Below are positions 1 to 6,920 of a stretch of DNA of 11,209 nt, piece after piece. Each line of letters starts with the position of its first letter. The stretch's first letter is position 1. Under the pieces are notes generated by a model. It had not been told where the DNA came from and ran no database searches. It saw nothing but the letters and a program-made list of their open reading frames with translations. Source of the DNA: AP-16 sp036395835 (lineage in GTDB: Bacteria; Pseudomonadota; Alphaproteobacteria; Rhizobiales; Xanthobacteraceae). The position numbers and the translations under genes are program-made. Location of the stretch: positions 1 through 11,209 of the forward strand of contig DASWCW010000325.1 of NCBI GenBank assembly GCA_036395835.1, written 5' to 3'.

Positions 1-698
1 TGCGCGGCGGCGAGATCGCCGACATGGATATAGTCGCGGATGCAGGTGCCGTCGGGCGTGTCGTAGTCGGTGCCAAAAACCTCGATGCGGGGCCGCAGGC
101 CGAGCGCGGTCTCGACCGCGACCTTGATGAGATGCGTCGCACCCCGCGTCGATTGGCCGGTACGCAGCCGCGGATCGGCGCCGGCCACGTTGAAATACCG
201 CAAGATCATATAGCGGAAACCGTGCGCCTGTGCGGCGTCGCGCAGCATGATCTCGGCCATCAGCTTGGAGGAGCCGTAGGGCGACATCGGCCGGGGCGGG
301 GCGTCTTCCGCAACCGGGATTTTGCTCGGCTCGCCATAGACGGCCGCGGTCGAGGAAAAGATGAAATGCTCGACCCCGCCGCGGACGGCGGCCTCGATCA
401 AGCTGCGGGAGTTCACCGTGTTGTTGCGGTAATAACGCAGCGGGTCGGCGACCGATTCGGGAACCACGACCGAGGCGGCGAAATGCAGGATGGCGTGGAC
501 GCGGTGCTCGGCCATGAGCGCGTCGAGGAGACGCGCGTCGCCCACGTCGCCCACGACCGCCGGCACTCCGGGGGGGATCGCCCAATCGAAGCCGGTCGAC
601 AGATTGTCCAGCACGACCACCCGCTCGCCGGAATCGACGAGCTGGTACGCCATCTGGCTTCCGATATAGCCGGCGCCGCCGGTGACGAGGATCGTCAT
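1..698 (-). CDS. galE: UDP-glucose 4-epimerase GalE, C-terminus cut by window edge
   Basis: This encodes an extended short-chain dehydrogenase that interconverts UDP-glucose and UDP-galactose in the cytoplasm using bound NAD, supplying galactose for surface polysaccharides. Seen: the ATG at 698 opens directly into the Rossmann motif GGAGYIGS (residues 7-14). An FSSTAAVYG segment (about 114-122) carries the Ser/Thr of the active site, and the catalytic YGSSK follows (Tyr141, Lys145). RYFNVAGAD and the GalE-typical YDTPDGTCIRDYIHVGDL lie near the cut. About 232 residues are present; GalE is usually 325-340 residues, so roughly 100 residues of the substrate-binding domain lie outside the window. 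It is the last visible gene of the leftward gmhA/waaC unit, 61 bases after waaC stops. The ribosome-binding site is weak (a GGGG run about 15 bases upstream). An epimerase for other UDP-hexoses is possible, but the motif set is that of GalE proper. Confidence 0.93.
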   Translation of the reverse strand, partial: MTILVTGGAGYIGSQMAYQLVDSGERVVVLDNLSTGFDWAIPPGVPAVVGDVGDARLLDALMAEHRVHAILHFAASVVVPESVADPLRYYRNNTVNSRSLIEAAVRGGVEHFIFSSTAAVYGEPSKIPVAEDAPPRPMSPYGSSKLMAEIMLRDAAQAHGFRYMILRYFNVAGADPRLRTGQSTRGATHLIKVAVETALGLRPRIEVFGTDYDTPDGTCIRDYIHVGDLAAA

Positions 699-759
699 GC
701 GTTTTTGCCGCCCCGATCGCGTGAGCCGCAAGGCCTAGCGTATCGCGGTGAAGATCTTC

Positions 760-1959
760 TTAGCGGGCCGCCGCGGCTGGCAACAAGGCAACGCGATCTA
801 CGGCCGCAAGCGTGGCCTCGATGCGCTCGATCACGGTTTCGCTGGAGATTTGCCGCATGCAGGCATGATCGTAGGGGCAGCGGGAGAGCTCGCGCAAATA
901 GCACGGCGAGCAGGCGAGCTCGGCGCTGACCACCGCGTCCGGCCGGCGGTACGGGCCGATCCACAGCGGATCGGAAGGTCCGAACATGCTCACCACCGGC
1001 CGGCCGAGCGCGACCGCAAGGTGCATGGGACCGGAATCGTTGGTCACGCAGACCGCGCAGCGACGCAGCAAGGCCGCGAGCTCGGACACGCTGGTCCGGC
1101 CGGCGAGGTCCACGGTGCCGGGCGCCGCCGCCGCGATCTTCTCGCAGGCGATGCGCTCGTCGGCCGAGCCGATCGCCATGACCGCGCGGCCCTTCGCCAG
1201 GAAATGCCGCGCGACTTCGGAAAAACCTTCGCCGCGCCAATGCTTGGTCTCCCAGCGCGTGCTCGGCGCGAGCACGAGCGGCGCGGACGCGTCGAGCGGC
1301 GCGCCAACGCCGGGGCTCGACAGCAATCGCTCCGTCCGGGCGACCGCGTCGGCGGAAATGGCGAGGGAAAAATCCGGGGGATCCTGGTCGAGCCCCAGCA
1401 TGGGGCCGACGCAAAGGTAGCGATCGACGGCGTGGAGATCGATCGTGGGCAGCGCGATGCGGTGCGAATACGCCATCCACGCGCCTTCGCGGGCGCCCTT
1501 CCAGCAATGCTTCCAGGCTTCCGCGGGCAGCTCGCGCTTGGAGGCGCGCCGGAGCTCCGGCCGCGGCCGGTCGAAGCCGATGCGCACCGGCGCGGCGGTG
1601 GCGAGCGTGAGGATGGCGCTGCGCAACTGTCCCTGCAGATCGATGACGAGGTCGTAGCGGCGCGAGCGCAAATGCGAGATCAGCCGCGCCAGGTCCGCAA
1701 GCCGCGACCCTTGCCCGCTCCACGGCCTCCCCCAGCGCTGGCGCGGGAAGAGGATCGTATTGCTCACCGCCGGGTGATGCGCAATGAGCTCGGCAAACGC
1801 CGGGCGGACGAGCCAATCGATCTCGGCCGCCGGATAGCGGCGCCGCAGCTTGTTCACCACCGGAATGCTGTGCACCACGTCGCCCAGCGCCGAGAACTTG
1901 ATCAGCAATATCCGGCGGAACTCGGCGGTGCCGAGCGCGGCGGAGCTCAGGGCCGGCAT
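760..1959 (-). CDS. waaC: LPS heptosyltransferase, GT9 family, WaaC-like (heptosyltransferase I)
   Basis: This is a cytoplasmic-face GT-B glycosyltransferase of family 9, expected to move L-glycero-D-manno-heptose from ADP-heptose onto the Kdo of the inner LPS core. Seen in the 399-residue product: FSALGDVVHSIPVV (about 22-35), whose Asp27 matches the catalytic-base Asp of WaaC; DLVIDLQGQLRS (103-114); ETKHW (237-241) with the donor-phosphate Lys239; and VTNDSGPMHLA (305-315) followed by FGPSDP, the ADP-heptose site. A late Cys cluster (Cys350, 353, 361, 367) follows. The start is the ATG at 1959, four bases after the gmhA stop, with GGAG nine bases upstream lying across the end of gmhA, so translation is probably coupled. 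The ALGD and KHW motifs favour WaaC over WaaF, but the exact acceptor cannot be proved from sequence; a later heptose-adding enzyme is the main alternative. Confidence 0.85.
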   Translation of the reverse strand: MPALSSAALGTAEFRRILLIKFSALGDVVHSIPVVNKLRRRYPAAEIDWLVRPAFAELIAHHPAVSNTILFPRQRWGRPWSGQGSRLADLARLISHLRSRRYDLVIDLQGQLRSAILTLATAAPVRIGFDRPRPELRRASKRELPAEAWKHCWKGAREGAWMAYSHRIALPTIDLHAVDRYLCVGPMLGLDQDPPDFSLAISADAVARTERLLSSPGVGAPLDASAPLVLAPSTRWETKHWRGEGFSEVARHFLAKGRAVMAIGSADERIACEKIAAAAPGTVDLAGRTSVSELAALLRRCAVCVTNDSGPMHLAVALGRPVVSMFGPSDPLWIGPYRRPDAVVSAELACSPCYLRELSRCPYDHACMRQISSETVIERIEATLAAVDRVALLPAAAAR

Positions 1960-1963
1960 CGGT

Positions 1964-2575
1964 TCATGCTCCGGGACCGCCGAACAATTCGCGCTCGACG
2001 ACGCCGCAAATCGCGTGCGCGGCGATGATATGGATCTGTTGAACCACCGCGGTCTCCGCGGACGGCGCGCAGAGCATTTGGTCGCAATGCCCGCGCATCT
2101 CGTTCGTGCCGGACCCGGTGAAGCCGACGGTGACCAGGCCGATCTCGCGCGCCGCCCGCAGCGCCGCGAGCACGTTCGCGGATCGTCCCGAGGTCGAGAT
2201 GGCGAGAAATACGTCGCCCCGCCGCCCGAGCCCGCGGACTTGGCGCTCGAACACGCGCTCGAACCCATAATCGTTGCCGACCGCGGTCAGCACGGACGTA
2301 TCCGTGGTGAGCGCAATCGCCGGCAGCGGCTGCCGATCCAACAGATAGCGCGACAGGAACTCGGCGGCGATGTGCTGGGCGTCGCCCGCGCTGCCGCCGT
2401 TGCCGGCGATGAGCAGCTTGCCCCCGTTGCGGTAGGCGTCGGCGATGATCTTGGCGACTGCGGCTACGGCGGACAGGAACTCACGGTCGGTGAACGCGCG
2501 CTCGAACGCGTCGCGCGAACGCTGGAAATGCCGGGCGATTTCGCTCTCGCGAGCGTCCGCCGTCGCGCGAGCCAC
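1964..2575 (-). CDS. gmhA: Phosphoheptose isomerase GmhA (sedoheptulose 7-phosphate isomerase)
   Basis: First committed enzyme of ADP-heptose synthesis: it converts sedoheptulose 7-phosphate into D-glycero-D-manno-heptose 7-phosphate. Seen: a single SIS domain with GNGGSAGDAQHIAAEF (about 58-73), giving His68 and Glu72 of the active/metal site; TTDTSVLTAVGNDYGFE (90-106); the phosphate-binding ISTSGRSANV (126-135); and VVQQIHIIAAHAIC (177-190) with the second conserved His182. No ATG suits the N-terminus. I place the start at the GTG at 2575, two bases after the stop of the small upstream gene, because GGAG sits six bases before it and the 203-residue product matches family length (about 190-200). 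An upstream in-frame GTG near 2590 is possible but lacks such a site. The reading frame runs open further upstream only because it overlaps the neighbour. Confidence 0.93.
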   Translation of the reverse strand: MARATADARESEIARHFQRSRDAFERAFTDREFLSAVAAVAKIIADAYRNGGKLLIAGNGGSAGDAQHIAAEFLSRYLLDRQPLPAIALTTDTSVLTAVGNDYGFERVFERQVRGLGRRGDVFLAISTSGRSANVLAALRAAREIGLVTVGFTGSGTNEMRGHCDQMLCAPSAETAVVQQIHIIAAHAICGVVERELFGGPGA

Positions 2576-2577
2576 CC

Positions 2578-2820
2578 TCAGCTCCGCAGCCACGATGTGA
2601 GCCGATCCCAGAGGCTCGCGGCGGGGCTGCTTCTCTGCGGCTCGGCTCTCGCCCCCACGCTCTGCAGCATCTCCGCCGCGAAATGATTGTGGCACTCGTT
2701 GTTGGCTCCCCAAACGCAGGTGACCCACTCGTTCCCGCCGGAGGTCGCCGTCTTCTCCACCTTCATCCGGGGGCCGCCGCCGTACCGGAGCTGTACAATG
2801 TCTCCGACCCGAAATGCCAT
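2578..2820 (-). CDS. Small DUF2158 / YodC-like protein of unknown function
   Basis: This encodes an 80-residue protein. The first about 55 residues follow the DUF2158 (YodC-type) pattern: FRVGDIVQLRYGGGPRMKV, then VTCVWGANNECHNHFAAEML, i.e. a hydrophobic GD-V start, a GGP-M-V turn, a C-W strand and a final F--E-L. This small beta-rich fold has no established function. The last about 25 residues are a polar/Ser-rich tail ending in a short helix (DRLTSWLRS) that the family core lacks. There is no signal peptide or membrane segment, so it should be cytoplasmic. The start is firm: GGAGGG lies four bases before the ATG at 2820. Its stop is two bases before the gmhA GTG, and the gmhA ribosome-binding site lies inside its last codons, so the two are probably translationally coupled. 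A role in LPS synthesis is suggested only by this linkage. Confidence 0.8.
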   Translation of the reverse strand: MAFRVGDIVQLRYGGGPRMKVEKTATSGGNEWVTCVWGANNECHNHFAAEMLQSVGARAEPQRSSPAASLWDRLTSWLRS

Positions 2821-2967
2821 CCGTCCCTCCCGTGAGCTTGAGCCTTGGCGCTCCGATGCGCGCCCGCCTCACGCCGAGCATGAGGTATTCTACACTGCAT
2901 TGGCGCCGCCGCCACATTCTCGGCGCGCGGTAATGCCGCTAGGCGGTCGACCAAGATTACTTGCAAA
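2821..2967 (-). promoter_or_regulatory. Intergenic region likely holding the promoter of the DUF2158-gmhA-waaC-galE unit
   Basis: A 147-base gap lies between the kinase stop and the DUF2158 start, both leftward. It is more AT-rich near 2880-2975 than the genes around it. On the minus strand a TAGAAT (plus-strand positions 2887-2892) matches five of six bases of a sigma-70 -10 box, about 65 bases before the ATG. No good -35 box stands 16-18 bases ahead of it, so the site is only a candidate. The far end carries a direct repeat that runs into the kinase stop codon. No clear terminator hairpin follows the kinase, so readthrough from it is possible. Confidence 0.35.
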
Positions 2968-4431
2968 TTACTTGGTGAGCTGCTCGATCGGCACTGACAA
3001 GTGAACCGTCAAGCCTTCGCGTTTCCAATCATGAACGAGCCGGCCGCCGAACTGCCCGCCGACGATCCGGCGGGCGAGCAAGCTGCCGAAGCCTTCGCAC
3101 TGCGGCTGCCCGTCGACAGCAGGCCCGCCGTGCTCCGTCCACGTCATGGCGAGCTGGTCCGCCTCGACGGACCACTCGAGGCGGATGCCGCCGGATGCGA
3201 AAGCCAAGGCCCCGTATTTGACGGCGTTCGTCGCAAACTCGTGCAGGAGCAGCGCAAGGCTCGTGACGGCACTGCCGCCGATCGGCACGTCCGGTCCGCT
3301 GACCGACACGCGCTCGCCGTCTTTCGCCCAATCGACATAGGGCGATAAAATCGTGCGAACGAGAGCGTGCAGGGTCGTATCGCGATTGGACATCTCCGAA
3401 GTGTCGATCAGTCCCGGCCGCGTCAGCTCCTGGGCGCGCGTGAGCGCATCCAGCCTCTCCCGAACTGCCTTGGCCATGTTGTCCGGGCTGTCCGCAGAGC
3501 GCGCGCTCAGCGTCACGACGCCACTTGCGACCGCGAACAGGTTTTTCACGCGGTGGCTCATCTCTCGGACCAAAAGATTCTGTTGCTCCTGGGCTCGCCT
3601 GCGCTCGGTGATGTCCCGCGCGATCTTTGACGCGCCGACAATCGTGCCGCCGGCGTCCTTTACGGGCGAGACGCTGAGTGAAATATCGATCAGGCTCCCG
3701 TCCTTGCGCTGGCGGATCGTTTCGTAATGGTCGATGCGCTCACCGCGGCGGATGCGGGCGAGAACTTCCGGTTCTTCGCTTTGACGGTCCGCAGGAATGA
3801 GGATCGTGACCGGCTTACCGAGCACTTCTTCGGCTGAATAACCGAAAAGACGCTCCGCACCCTTGTTCCAACTGGTGATGATGCCGTTGAGGTCCTTGCT
3901 CACGATCGCGTCGTCGGAGAAGTCGACGATCGAGGCGAGCAGCTGCCCATCTTGCTCCGCGCGCTTGCGCCCGCTGATGTCGACCAGCATGTTCACCGCA
4001 CCGAGCAGCGTGCCCGTTTCATCGATCAACGGTGAGGGATAGGCGAGGAAGGGGATGCGCGTGCCGTCGGGACGCTCCGCGACGGCCTCCGCGCCCTTGA
4101 GCGGTCGGCGTTCCTTCAGCGCGACCGCCATCGGGCACTGATCGTGGGCCATCGGCCGGCCGTCGGGCCAATACAGCCGCCACGAGCCGCACCACTCGTT
4201 CTTGCCCAGCTCGGGGCTGCGGCCCCACAGCTCGACCGCCGCCTGATTGTAGAAGGTAATCCGCCCGGCAGCATCGGTAGTGTAGATGGCGACCGGCAAC
4301 GCTTCGAGCACGAGGTTGAATCGCCCCAGCTCCGCGTACGTGTTCGCGCCCAGAATTTCGCGGACGCGCAGGTCCTTGGTTGCCGGGGGGCGCTTGCCAC
4401 CTTCAACCAGCACGTCGCTCATCTCGACCAT
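2968..4431 (-). CDS. PAS-PAS HWE-family sensor histidine kinase
   Basis: A soluble two-component sensor kinase of 487 residues with no membrane segment, so it should sense a cytoplasmic signal. Seen in order: PAS domain 1 (about 38-153), PAS domain 2 (about 165-275, with an RKDGS turn and a closing RDITERRRAQEQ linker), then the dimerisation/phosphoacceptor helix with SHRVKN (His293). The ATPase domain has the N-box LLLHEFATNAVKYGA (His397, Asn402), WTE at 431-433 and the glycine-rich GFGSLLARRI (447-456). The His in the N-box plus Trp-x-Glu define the HWE class, found mostly in alphaproteobacteria. Neither PAS has the NCRFLQ-type cysteine motif of a LOV photosensor. No response regulator is adjacent, so it is an orphan kinase whose partner, possibly a PhyR-like or single-domain regulator, is elsewhere. 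The ATG at 4431 has GGGAG four bases upstream; the ATG three codons later is an alternative start. Confidence 0.92.
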   Translation of the reverse strand: MVEMSDVLVEGGKRPPATKDLRVREILGANTYAELGRFNLVLEALPVAIYTTDAAGRITFYNQAAVELWGRSPELGKNEWCGSWRLYWPDGRPMAHDQCPMAVALKERRPLKGAEAVAERPDGTRIPFLAYPSPLIDETGTLLGAVNMLVDISGRKRAEQDGQLLASIVDFSDDAIVSKDLNGIITSWNKGAERLFGYSAEEVLGKPVTILIPADRQSEEPEVLARIRRGERIDHYETIRQRKDGSLIDISLSVSPVKDAGGTIVGASKIARDITERRRAQEQQNLLVREMSHRVKNLFAVASGVVTLSARSADSPDNMAKAVRERLDALTRAQELTRPGLIDTSEMSNRDTTLHALVRTILSPYVDWAKDGERVSVSGPDVPIGGSAVTSLALLLHEFATNAVKYGALAFASGGIRLEWSVEADQLAMTWTEHGGPAVDGQPQCEGFGSLLARRIVGGQFGGRLVHDWKREGLTVHLSVPIEQLTK

Positions 4432-4673
4432 TCAACTCCCATGAGGTTTAGCGCCCCAGTACGGGGACTGCATGCGCGCCCGCCGGAGCCGGATGGACGT
4501 ACCGATTTCGCCAATTGGTAGGTTACACGCGTCCATCAACGTTCCGGTTCCGGCCGAGTTCCTCGGCGGCTGGCATTGAGCATCGCTTCCCTTACGGGCG
4601 ATGCCGGATCTGGTCCAAGCCTATCCGGCTCGAACCGAGCAGGCGGATACCACGCCGACGGGGCCGGCCGCGG
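4432..4673 (-). promoter_or_regulatory. Intergenic region upstream of the sensor kinase
   Basis: A 242-base gap lies between the waaF stop and the kinase start. I see no gene in it. On the minus strand GGAAC (plus positions 4547-4551) is followed 17 bases later by CGTG (4526-4529). This resembles the alphaproteobacterial general-stress EcfG promoter (GGAAC, 16-17 bases, CGTT) with one mismatch, and would give a leader of about 85-95 bases. The region also holds an imperfect inverted repeat (4493-4536) around CCAATTGG. A kinase promoter here is likely; which sigma factor reads it is a guess. Confidence 0.3.
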
Positions 4674-5711
4674 CTATGCCGGCGCGAGCGTGGCGCGCGT
4701 CGCCTCCAGTACCTGATCCGGTGCGATGTCGCGCATGCAGCGATGATGGCCGACGCGGCAGGTCGGCTTGTGGCAGGGGCGGCAATCGAGCGCGGTCGCG
4801 GTCTCGATCATGGCGGCGAGCGGGTTGAGTGGGGCCCAGTGCCAGGGGCTCGTCGGCCCGAAAATCCCGATCGCGGGCGTACCGAGCGCGGCGGCGACGT
4901 GCAGCAGCCCGGAATCGTTCGACACCGCCGCCTTCGCGGCCGCGAGCGCCAGGATCGCGTTGCGCAAGTCGGGTCCGGTGAGGTCGCGCACCTTGGCGCC
5001 GGCGACCCCGGCAATCTCCGCCGCGAGCGGCTTCTCGTCGGGGCCGCCCACGATCGCCACGGTCGAGCCTTGCTCGGCCAATCGCCGCGCCAGCACCGCA
5101 TAGGCCCCGACCGGCCAGCGCTTCGAAGGCCCCACCGCGCCGGGCGCCAAGGCGACCACGGGCTCCGAAGGTGAAAACCCGGATCTGCGGCGCCAGCCGG
5201 CGATTTCGGCCTCCGGCACCACAAGCTCGGGCGCGGGCCATTGCTTCGGCAGCGGCGCGTCGCGCGGCAATGCGAGCGAGGCACAGCGGTCGACCATGCG
5301 GGGTAGCGCGCGCTCGCCCCAGCGCACATCGTTGACGACGCCGAGCCGCAGCTCTCCGAAAAAGCCGACGCGCTGCGGGATGCCGGCGAGAAACGGCGCC
5401 AGCGCCGATTTCCACGTGCGCGGCATGACGAGAGCCATGGCGTAGCGCTCGGCGCGCAGCCGTCGCGAAAGCGCGTGGTGCTCGGCTACGGCGAGCCGTC
5501 CGCGCGGCAGATTCCAGACGATCCCCTGGCGCACGCCCGGCATGTAATCGACGAGCGGCGCGCACAAGTCGGTGGTGAGCAGGTCGATCGGACGCCCGGG
5601 AAAGCGCGCCTGCAAGAGCTTCACCACGGAATGACAGCGCACGAAATCGCCGATCCACATGTAGGGAACGATGAGGATCGGGCCGTCCGCGGCCTGCGAA
5701 GGAGTGCTCAT
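4674..5711 (-). CDS. waaF: ADP-heptose:LPS heptosyltransferase II, GT9 family, WaaF-like
   Basis: A GT-B glycosyltransferase expected to add the second heptose to the first heptose of the LPS inner core at the cytoplasmic face. Seen in 345 residues (E. coli WaaF has 348): ILIVPYMWIGDFVRCHSVV (12-30), with Asp22 at the catalytic-base position; VALAPGAVGPSKRWP (186-200) with Lys197 for the donor phosphate; DLTGPDLRNAILALAAAK; SNDSGLLHVAAALG (264-277); and FGPTSPWHW. The C-terminal cluster CRPCHKPTCRVGHHRCM (310-326) is very WaaF-like. The start at 5711 matches family length, though no strong ribosome-binding site precedes it; an in-frame ATG at 5783 would add 24 poorly structured residues. It is transcribed away from hldD across a shared upstream region and lies 242 bases before the kinase gene, so the two are probably not tightly coupled. 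Confidence 0.9.
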   Translation of the reverse strand: MSTPSQAADGPILIVPYMWIGDFVRCHSVVKLLQARFPGRPIDLLTTDLCAPLVDYMPGVRQGIVWNLPRGRLAVAEHHALSRRLRAERYAMALVMPRTWKSALAPFLAGIPQRVGFFGELRLGVVNDVRWGERALPRMVDRCASLALPRDAPLPKQWPAPELVVPEAEIAGWRRRSGFSPSEPVVALAPGAVGPSKRWPVGAYAVLARRLAEQGSTVAIVGGPDEKPLAAEIAGVAGAKVRDLTGPDLRNAILALAAAKAAVSNDSGLLHVAAALGTPAIGIFGPTSPWHWAPLNPLAAMIETATALDCRPCHKPTCRVGHHRCMRDIAPDQVLEATRATLAPA

Positions 5712-5918
5712 GCCGGGCTCAGGCGGTACCCGGAGCGGCGGACCGTGTCCAGTCCAAGCAGGTTGCCGGAACAGGCTGTTCATCCCGGCATCGGCGGCCC
5801 GGATTGTGTCGGGATTGCGTCGGGAGCGGCGGTCCGCCCGATATTGCGCGGGCGTGCGGACTGGGGCAAAGGAGGGCGCGATCTTTCGATAGCCAACGTG
5901 CCGCGGGACAGGGGGCTG
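5712..5918. promoter_or_regulatory. Divergent promoter region between waaF and hldD
   Basis: A 207-base gap lies between two genes that read outward, so it must serve waaF leftward and hldD rightward unless hldD starts further upstream. No gene is visible. It contains a near-perfect tandem direct repeat with an 11-base period (5801-5811 and 5812-5822, 10 of 11 identical) and a short AT-rich GATATT around 5841. TTGCGT inside the second repeat could be a poor -35 element for hldD. No single promoter stands out on either strand. Confidence 0.45.
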
Positions 5919-6899
5919 ATGCTGCTGGTAACCGGCGGGGCCGGATTCATCGGGTCGAATGTGGTTGCGAACCTCAATGATCGGGGACGCACCGACATTG
6001 CCGTCAGCGACCGGCTCGAGACCGGCAGCAAGTGGCGCAACCTGCAGAAACGCCAGCTCGCCGATGTGGTCGCGCCCGCCGATCTCGAGCGATGGCTCGC
6101 CGGGCGAAAGCTCGATGCCATCATTCATCTCGGCGCGATTTCCGATACGACCGCGACCGACGGCGATCTCGTCCTCGCCACCAATTTCGGCCTCTCGCTG
6201 CGGCTCCTGGATTGGTGCACGGCAAGCCGCACGCCGTTCATCTACGCGTCCTCCGCCGCGACCTACGGCGACGGAGCCGCGGGATTTTCCGACGATTGCT
6301 CGCTCGCGGCGCTCAAGCGGCTGCGGCCGATGAATCTCTACGGCTTCAGCAAGCATCTGTTCGACCTTGCGGTGGTCGACCGCTTCAGCAAAGGTCATAA
6401 GCTGCCGCCGCAATGGGCGGGACTGAAATTCTTCAACGTGTTCGGTCCGAACGAATATCACAAGGGCGCGATGATGAGCGTGCTGGCCAAGGTGTTCGAT
6501 GAGGCCAAGCGCGGCTGCCCGGTGCAGCTGTTCAAATCGTACCGGGACGGCGTCGCCGACGGCGAACAGCGGCGCGACTTCATCTACGTGAAGGATGCCG
6601 TCGCCGTGGTTGATTGGCTCATCGACACGCCGGCGGTGTGCGGGATCTACAACGTGGGGACCGGAAACGCGCGCAGCTTTCGCGATATGATCCTCATCAT
6701 GTTCGAAGCGCTGGGCCGGCCCGCCAAGATCGATTACGTCGAAATGCCGCCGGCGATCCAGGCGAGCTACCAATATTTCACCCAAGCGCCGGTCGAGAAT
6801 TTGCGCCGCGCCGGATATCCCGGGCAGTTCGCCCCCCTGGAGCACTCGGTGCGGGACTATGTCACGAATTATCTCGATGCCGCCGATCGGTATCGATGA
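5919..6899 (+). CDS. hldD: ADP-L-glycero-D-manno-heptose 6-epimerase HldD
   Basis: Last step of ADP-heptose synthesis: epimerises ADP-D-glycero-D-manno-heptose at C6 to the L-glycero form used by the core heptosyltransferases, with NADP held in a Rossmann domain. Seen in 326 residues (E. coli 310): LVTGGAGFIGSN (3-14), HLGAISDTT (70-78), YASSAATYG (109-117), catalytic YGFSK (Tyr141, Lys145) and KFFNVFGPNEYHKGAM (170-185) with Lys182, matching the second active-site lysine of E. coli HldD. QRRDFIYVKDAV and the HldD-typical PPAIQASYQYFTQA (277-290) follow. The ATG at 5919 puts the nucleotide-binding strand at the very N-terminus, as in the family, with a GGGGG run just ahead. The frame is open upstream without homology. 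It is the first gene of the rightward unit, 21 bases before hldE. Confidence 0.96.
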   Translation: MLLVTGGAGFIGSNVVANLNDRGRTDIAVSDRLETGSKWRNLQKRQLADVVAPADLERWLAGRKLDAIIHLGAISDTTATDGDLVLATNFGLSLRLLDWCTASRTPFIYASSAATYGDGAAGFSDDCSLAALKRLRPMNLYGFSKHLFDLAVVDRFSKGHKLPPQWAGLKFFNVFGPNEYHKGAMMSVLAKVFDEAKRGCPVQLFKSYRDGVADGEQRRDFIYVKDAVAVVDWLIDTPAVCGIYNVGTGNARSFRDMILIMFEALGRPAKIDYVEMPPAIQASYQYFTQAPVENLRRAGYPGQFAPLEHSVRDYVTNYLDAADRYR

Positions 6900-6920
6900 G
6901 CGGGCGGGCGGTCGCATCGC

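Noticed and set aside
24..929. A plus-strand open frame of 301 codons at the left edge.
   Set aside because: It is antisense to galE, whose minus-strand frame has all the catalytic motifs of the family.
748..2028. A plus-strand open frame of 426 codons.
   Set aside because: It is antisense to the WaaC-like heptosyltransferase and is rich in Arg/Gly/Asp without domain motifs.
2968..4431. The idea that the kinase is a LOV-domain photosensor, as many HWE kinases are.
   Set aside because: Neither PAS domain contains the NCRFLQ-type cysteine motif needed for flavin adduct formation.
5712..5783. An N-terminal extension of waaF from the in-frame ATG at 5783.
   Set aside because: It adds 24 Pro-rich residues with no family counterpart; the start at 5711 gives the usual WaaF length. 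It is not fully excluded, as neither start has a strong ribosome-binding site.
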